The notes below the pieces were generated by a model. The model did no database searches. It was not told where the DNA came from and saw only the letters and a list, made by a program, of their open reading frames with translations. Shown in pieces: positions 60,158-64,000 of a stretch of 64,000 nt of DNA. How positions within the stretch are numbered: the stretch's first letter is position 1; the number at the start of each line of letters is the position of its first letter. A program made the position numbers and the translations under genes. The stretch lies in NCBI RefSeq assembly GCF_019797765.1, contig NZ_CP081862.1, positions 2,356,001-2,420,000 of the forward strand, given 5' to 3'. Source of the stretch: Cellulomonas sp. C5510 (GTDB lineage: Bacteria > Actinomycetota > Actinomycetes > Actinomycetales > Cellulomonadaceae).

Positions 60158-60655
60158 ATGCCCCACGACGACCGCCGCGACGACCTGCCGGAGCTCACCC
60201 GCGCCGCGAGCGACGTGTTCTCGGCCCAGCGCGTCTTCGGGGAGGCGTACGAGCACGACGGCACGCTGGTGATCCCGGTCGCGAAGGTGCTCGGGTCGCA
60301 CGGCGCCGGCACGGCGAGCGGGCACGGCCGACTCGGCCTGCGCCCGGGGAGCCGCCGGTGGCAGCACCCCGGGCCCGGGGCGGGGCAGGACGAGGACGAG
60401 CGGCGCGACCCGGAGGGCCCGGGCGCGGGCGGCGGGCGGGCCCCGTCGGGCCGGGGCGGCGGCGACGCGGAGGGGTCCGGCTTCGCGACGCGGATCAAGC
60501 CGCTGGGCGTCTACGTCGTCGACAGCACCGGGGTGCGCTGGCGGCCCGCCGTCGACGTCAACCGGGTCGTCCTCGGCGGGCAGGTGGTCGGCGCGGTGTC
60601 CGTGGTGGCGCTGTCGTTCGTGCTCGCGGTGGGACGGCTGCGCCGCCGGCGCTGA
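60158..60655 (+). CDS. GerW/YtfJ-like protein
   Basis: This 165-residue protein has the family's opening AYEHDGTLVIPVAKVLGS, a glycine-rich middle, and the closing FATRIKPLGVYVVDSTGVRW with PAVDVNRVVL, then a C-terminal hydrophobic segment (VGAVSVVALSFVLAVG). The family is named for Bacillus spore germination (YtfJ/GerW), but relatives occur widely in non-sporulating Actinobacteria with unknown function. The ATG has GGGAGGA upstream. It is convergent with the SseB-family gene. Confidence 0.75.
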   Translation: MPHDDRRDDLPELTRAASDVFSAQRVFGEAYEHDGTLVIPVAKVLGSHGAGTASGHGRLGLRPGSRRWQHPGPGAGQDEDERRDPEGPGAGGGRAPSGRGGGDAEGSGFATRIKPLGVYVVDSTGVRWRPAVDVNRVVLGGQVVGAVSVVALSFVLAVGRLRRRR

Positions 60656-60691
60656 GCGGGCGGTGGCGTCCCACCGCCGCCGCACAGCGGC

Positions 60692-60747
60692 ACCGAGACA
60701 CCGAGGCACCGAGGCACCGAGGCACCGAGGCACCGAGGCACCGAGGT
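60692..60747. repeat. Seven tandem copies of an 8-bp unit before the SseB-family stop codon
   Basis: The unit ACCGAGGC is repeated seven times (60692-60747), the first and last with one change. It fills the gap between the convergent GerW-like and SseB-family genes, and its last base is the third base of the SseB stop codon (60747-60749, minus strand). Confidence 0.9.
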
Positions 60748-61562
60748 CAGCGCAGCCGCACCTCGACGGAGTCCACGCGCTGCGTGACGGTCTCGTCGGC
60801 GCCCAGGGCCTCCCCCACGCGGCGCACCACCGCGTCGACGGCGACGCGGTCCAGTCCCGGCACGAGCGTCAGCTCCACGGCGACCTCGGCACGGCCGCCC
60901 GGCAGCGCCGCGACGTCGCGCACCGGCACGCCGGGGTGCTCCGCCGGTGCCGCGCGGCGGAACCACCGGCTGCGGGTTCCGGGCCCCTGCTCGCCGCCGG
61001 ACGACGGCCCCACCGCGGCGAGCACCGCCCCGCGCACGGCCGCCGCCACCTCGGGGTCGACCGCCGCGCCGGTTCCGGTCCCGGTCACCGCTGGGCGCCA
61101 CGGCTGCTGCTGCGCGAGCGCCCACACGGCCGGGCGCGGCAGCAGCGCCGTCACGGGGCCGCCGGGGTCGACGACGAGCAGCGCCCAGCCCTCCTGCACC
61201 GCGGACAGGGCCGCGCGGGCGACCTCCGTGGGGACGGGCCGCGCGTCCGGACGCCACGCCGTCATCGCCACCACCGACGAGAACACCGGCAACGCCGTCC
61301 TGCCGTCCGGCGCCCGCAGCGCCACGATCCCGGCCGACGCCTCCTTCTCCACCGTGTGGGCGTGGCCGTCGACCTCCACGGTCCCCGCCGAGTCGAGCTC
61401 CGCGAGCACGGGGACCAGCACGCGCGTCCCGGCCAGCGCCGCGACCACAGCCGCCACCGTGCCGCCCGACGCGAGGTCCGCGAGCGCCGCGGCGACCGCC
61501 GGGTCCGCGCTGCCGTCGTCGCCGGCGAACGGCGAGGTCGGTGGCAGCTCCCGCCCGGTCAC
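60747..61562 (-). CDS. SseB-family protein
   Basis: This 271-residue cytoplasmic protein holds two SseB-like domains. The N-terminal one covers [20 protein letters not shown] through [10 protein letters not shown] and [19 protein letters not shown]; the C-terminal one ends [20 protein letters not shown]. It has no signal peptide and no known catalytic motif. SseB-like proteins are common after hisA/priA in Actinobacteria. The GTG overlaps the priA stop. The stop is next to the 8-bp repeat array. Confidence 0.75.
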   Translation of the reverse strand: MTGRELPPTSPFAGDDGSADPAVAAALADLASGGTVAAVVAALAGTRVLVPVLAELDSAGTVEVDGHAHTVEKEASAGIVALRAPDGRTALPVFSSVVAMTAWRPDARPVPTEVARAALSAVQEGWALLVVDPGGPVTALLPRPAVWALAQQQPWRPAVTGTGTGAAVDPEVAAAVRGAVLAAVGPSSGGEQGPGTRSRWFRRAAPAEHPGVPVRDVAALPGGRAEVAVELTLVPGLDRVAVDAVVRRVGEALGADETVTQRVDSVEVRLR

Positions 61563-62299
61563 GGCCGCCCGGCGACGTCCAGGGCCTCGGGCAGCGTGAA
61601 CGCGCCCGCGTACAGGGCCTTGCCGACGATCGCGCCCTCGACGCCGTCCGCCACCAGCGTCCGGAGAACGCGCAGGTCGTCGAGCGACGAGACGCCGCCG
61701 GACGCCACCACCGGCGCGTCGGTGCGCGAGCAGACCTCCCGCAGCAGCTCCACGTTCGGGCCGCGGAGCGTGCCGTCCTTGGTGACGTCCGTCACGACGT
61801 AGCGAGCGCACCCGGCGGCGTCGAGGCGCGCGAGCACCTCCCACAGGTCGCCGCCGTCGCGGGTCCAGCCGCGCGCGGCGAGCGTCGTGCCCCGCACGTC
61901 GAGCCCGACGGCGATCGCGGCACCGTGCCGGGCGATCGCGCCGGCCGTCCAGTCCGGGTCCTCCAGCGCGGCGGTCCCCAGGTTCACCCGGGTCGCACCC
62001 GTCCCGAGCGCCCGCTCGAGCGACGCGTCGTCGCGGATGCCCCCGGACAGCTCGACCTTGACGCCCTTGCCGGACAGCACCTGCGTCACGTCGGCGAGCA
62101 GCTCGGCGTTGGAGCCGCGGCCGAACGCCGCGTCGAGGTCCACGAGGTGGACCCACTCCGCACCGCCGGCGTGCCAGTCGAGCGCGGCAGCGAGCGGGTC
62201 GCCGTAGGACGTCTCCGATCCCGCCTCGCCCTGGACCAGGCGGACGGCCTGGCCGTCGGCGACGTCGACGGCGGGCAGGAGCTGCAGACGGTCGGACAT
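61559..62299 (-). CDS. priA: Bifunctional phosphoribosyl isomerase A
   Basis: This 246-residue TIM barrel is the actinobacterial form that serves both histidine (ProFAR isomerase) and tryptophan (PRA isomerase) synthesis, replacing HisA and TrpF. It opens [20 protein letters not shown] and has the catalytic Asp in AVDV and [14 protein letters not shown]. The phosphate-binding loops GGIRDD and [10 protein letters not shown] are intact. The ATG is used. The gap to hisH is about 100 bp with GGTCGGTCGGGT repeats. Confidence 0.95.
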   Translation of the reverse strand: MSDRLQLLPAVDVADGQAVRLVQGEAGSETSYGDPLAAALDWHAGGAEWVHLVDLDAAFGRGSNAELLADVTQVLSGKGVKVELSGGIRDDASLERALGTGATRVNLGTAALEDPDWTAGAIARHGAAIAVGLDVRGTTLAARGWTRDGGDLWEVLARLDAAGCARYVVTDVTKDGTLRGPNVELLREVCSRTDAPVVASGGVSSLDDLRVLRTLVADGVEGAIVGKALYAGAFTLPEALDVAGRP

Positions 62300-62398
62300 G
62301 GGACTCCTCGGTCGGGGTGCCCCGGCGACGGCCGGCGGTGCCGGGGAACCGGGGGCGGGGTTCGTGCGGGGTGGGACGGGTCGGTCGGGTCGGTCGGG

Positions 62399-63046
62399 TC
62401 AGGTCAGCGAGCCGACCCAGTTCTCGAGCAGCTGCGCCCCGGCGTCGCCCGACTTCTCGGGGTGGAACTGCGTCGCCGCCAGCGGCCCGTTCTCCACGGC
62501 GGCGACGAACCGCCCGCCGTGCTCGGACCACGTCACCAGCGGCGGGGACATGCGCTCGGGGTCGGCGGTGCCGAGCAGCGGGAAGCTGCGGGCGGCGTAC
62601 GAGTGCACGAAGTAGAAGCGCTCGCGCTCGACGCCCGCGAACAGCCGCGTGCCGTCGGGGGCGTCGACCGTCGACCAGCCCATGTGCGGCACGACGTCGG
62701 CCTCGAGCCGGTCGACGACGCCGGGCCACTCGCCGAGGCCGTCCGTGCGGACGCCGTGCTCCTCGCCGCGGTCGAACATCACCTGCATGCCGACGCAGAT
62801 GCCCAGGACGGGACGGCCGCCCGCGAGCCGGCGGTCGACGATCTGGTCCCCGCGCACGTCCCGCAGGCCCGCCATGACCGCGGCGAAGGCGCCGACACCC
62901 GGGACGACGAGGCCGTCAGCCTCCGCGGCGTGGTGCGCGTCGGACGTCAGCTCGACCTCGGCGCCGACCCGCTCCAGGGCGCGCACGGCCGAGCGGACGT
63001 TCCCGAATCCGTAGTCCAGGACGACGACGCGAGGCTGGCTGGGCAC
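62399..63046 (-). CDS. hisH: Imidazole glycerol phosphate synthase glutaminase subunit
   Basis: This 215-residue class I glutaminase feeds ammonia to HisF. The nucleophile Cys is in [10 protein letters not shown] and the His/Glu pair in THPEKSG (QFHPEKSG). The start is GTG with no obvious ribosome-binding site. HisF is not in the window. Confidence 0.95.
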   Translation of the reverse strand: MPSQPRVVVLDYGFGNVRSAVRALERVGAEVELTSDAHHAAEADGLVVPGVGAFAAVMAGLRDVRGDQIVDRRLAGGRPVLGICVGMQVMFDRGEEHGVRTDGLGEWPGVVDRLEADVVPHMGWSTVDAPDGTRLFAGVERERFYFVHSYAARSFPLLGTADPERMSPPLVTWSEHGGRFVAAVENGPLAATQFHPEKSGDAGAQLLENWVGSLT

Positions 63047-63139
63047 CGGTCCAGGCTACCCGGCGCCGCGCGGCCGGCCTCCCGGCGTCCGGTGCGCGGA
63101 CCGGGCCGGGCCGAGCGGTGCGGGACGACCCGGTGCGGT

Positions 63140-63199
63140 GCGGTGAGACCCGCCGCGGTGAGACCCGGCGCGGTGAGACCCGGCGCGGCAAGACCCGCC
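63140..63199. repeat. Four tandem copies of a 15-bp unit upstream of hisH
   Basis: The unit GCGGTGAGACCCGCC or GCGGTGAGACCCGGC is repeated four times (15 bp each), the fourth with small changes. It lies in the 285-bp gap between hisH and the preceding gene. Multiple of three, but no coding frame is supported. Confidence 0.85.
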
Positions 63200-63331
63200 G
63201 CGGTGCGGGCGCCGCGCAGCCCCGCGCGGTGCGGCACGGCGCGCCCGGCGAGGGCGGCGGCCTGGCCGGGTCCGACAGCCCGCTGCGCCGCGAGCGCGCA
63301 CCGCGTCGCGTGCACGCGAGGCGGTGGACGG

Positions 63332-63880
63332 TCAGCCCTTGCGGCGCCGACCGCCCGAGAGCGCCTTCATCGCGGCCCAGCGCGACATGCCGACGCTCGT
63401 CTCGACGCCGTCGAGATCGGCGACCGGTGTACCGCCGACGAGCACGTCCTCGAGCACCGCGGGTGCGCCCGACAGCACCAGCCCGGGCGGGAGGTCGTCC
63501 TCCCGGGCGCCACCGACCCACCGGCTCGCCGCGATCCGACCGGCTCGCCGGTCCAGGAGCACGACCGGCGAGCCGCGGAGCATCCGGGAGATCGCCTCGG
63601 CGGCGGCAGCGGTGCCCGCGGCGTCGGCGGTGTCGCGGAGCACGGCCAGCGCGCCGACGGGGGACGGCACCGCGTCCACGTCGACCCCCGCGAGCGAGCA
63701 CGCCGCGGCCAGGGGCCGAGCGCCGTCGACCTGCGTGACGACGACGGCGACGACGGGCTCGTCGGGCTCGGCCGCCGCCGCGTCCAGGCCGGACAGGTCG
63801 TCGGGGACCTCGATGCCGAGGTCGTCCGGGAGGTCCTCGGGGACGTCGTCGGGCGAACCGCCGCGAGGCGCGTCGCTCAC
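63332..63880 (-). CDS. Conserved hypothetical protein in the his operon
   Basis: This 182-residue protein starts with an acidic disordered stretch ([20 protein letters not shown]) and continues with alternating beta/alpha segments ([19 protein letters not shown] ... [20 protein letters not shown] ... [18 protein letters not shown]). The middle resembles the receiver or Rossmann-like sheet of regulators, but no catalytic motif was found. Its GTG overlaps the hisB stop (GTGA), so it is translated with hisB. Short proteins like this between hisB and hisH occur in related Micrococcales. Confidence 0.65.
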   Translation of the reverse strand: MSDAPRGGSPDDVPEDLPDDLGIEVPDDLSGLDAAAAEPDEPVVAVVVTQVDGARPLAAACSLAGVDVDAVPSPVGALAVLRDTADAAGTAAAAEAISRMLRGSPVVLLDRRAGRIAASRWVGGAREDDLPPGLVLSGAPAVLEDVLVGGTPVADLDGVETSVGMSRWAAMKALSGGRRRKG

Positions 63881-64000
63881 AGCGCGCCCTTGGTGCTCGG
63901 CACGCCGTCGACGCGCGGGTCCAGGGCGACGGCCGCCCGCAGCGCGCGGGCCAGCGCCTTGAACTGGGCCTCCACGATGTGGTGCGGGTCGCGACCCGCG
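63877..64000 (-). CDS. hisB: Imidazoleglycerol-phosphate dehydratase, C-terminal end (gene enters from the right)
   Basis: The last 40 residues are readable: [20 protein letters not shown] and then [20 protein letters not shown]. This is the strongly conserved HisB C-terminus, with [15 protein letters not shown] binding the metal/substrate and GVPSTKGAL at the end. The gene extends beyond the window. Its stop overlaps the next gene's GTG. Confidence 0.92.
   Translation of the reverse strand, partial: AGRDPHHIVEAQFKALARALRAAVALDPRVDGVPSTKGAL

Overview
The window is a stretch of a very GC-rich actinobacterial chromosome. The best guess is a member of Cellulomonadaceae or a close relative in Micrococcales. 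The reasons are extreme G/C at third codon positions, many GTG starts, GTGA/ATGA start-stop overlaps, actinobacterial rRNA sequences, PriA in place of separate HisA and TrpF, and the steA/steB locus. The 16S gene (25291-26812, minus) would settle the identity. Apart from two accessory-looking blocks (1-6000 and 39285-46146), the window follows, from memory, the gene order of Mycobacterium tuberculosis hisB-hisH-priA ... infC-rpmI-rplT-tsnR-pheST-argCJBDFRGH-mpg-tyrS-(TPR)-(HAD)-(small ORF)-tlyA-nadK-recN-steA-steB-pyrG-nudix. It is therefore an old chromosomal backbone rather than an island. No insertion sequence, phage, CRISPR array or tRNA gene was seen.

Layout. 1-423: the 5' end of a VanY-type carboxypeptidase gene that leaves the window. 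632-4346 (+): a two-component system followed by a DrrAB-type ABC exporter. 4363-5331 (-): a membrane GGDEF protein. 5414-20825 (-): a long run of genes comprising pyrG and a nudix hydrolase, a putative lipid-linked glycan module (GT4, MurJ, divergent MraY-like), steB-steA for cell separation, recN, nadK, tlyA, a small ORF, a HAD phosphatase and a large RG-rich/TPR protein. 21561-27282 (-): one rRNA operon (16S-23S-5S, no spacer tRNA) with a tandem promoter array and a perfect hairpin terminator. 27752-39194 (-): argCJBDFRGH, a P-loop kinase, an alkyladenine glycosylase and tyrS, headed by two ARG boxes. 39285-41874 (+): an esterase, a quinone oxidoreductase and a FrnE-like DsbA. 41959-46146 (-): a giant secreted nuclease/5'-nucleotidase. 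46516-53987 (-): pheST, a 2H phosphoesterase, an rRNA methyltransferase, and infC-rpmI-rplT. 54362-56913 (+): furA-katA and a DUF1844 gene. 56928-58328 (-): an MFS transporter. 58441-60655 (+): a membrane coiled-coil protein, a lipoprotein protease and a GerW/YtfJ-like protein. 60747-64000 (-): part of the his operon (hisB end, a hypothetical gene, hisH, priA, an SseB-family gene).

How it works together. Genes for translation (infC, rpmI, rplT, pheST, tyrS, rrn, tlyA, tsnR-like) and for amino acid and nucleotide supply (arg, his, pyrG, nadK) sit with cell-envelope and division genes. The arg operon carries its own repressor gene and two operators that overlap the apparent promoter. Several transcription units seem to start at or next to the start codon (leaderless), because a TANNNT-like -10 lies 6-8 nt before it.

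The most unusual items are: the roughly 400-residue Arg/Gly-rich disordered extension on a TPR protein just downstream of the rRNA operon; the MurJ/MraY-like/GT4 module in the steAB locus; infC with an apparent ATC start, a switchable leader hairpin and a long Ala/Pro tail; a dyad-symmetric four-site operator candidate in front of the secreted nuclease; and three separate short tandem repeats, two of which touch a stop codon.

All protein identities come from reading motifs and lengths, not from database searches.
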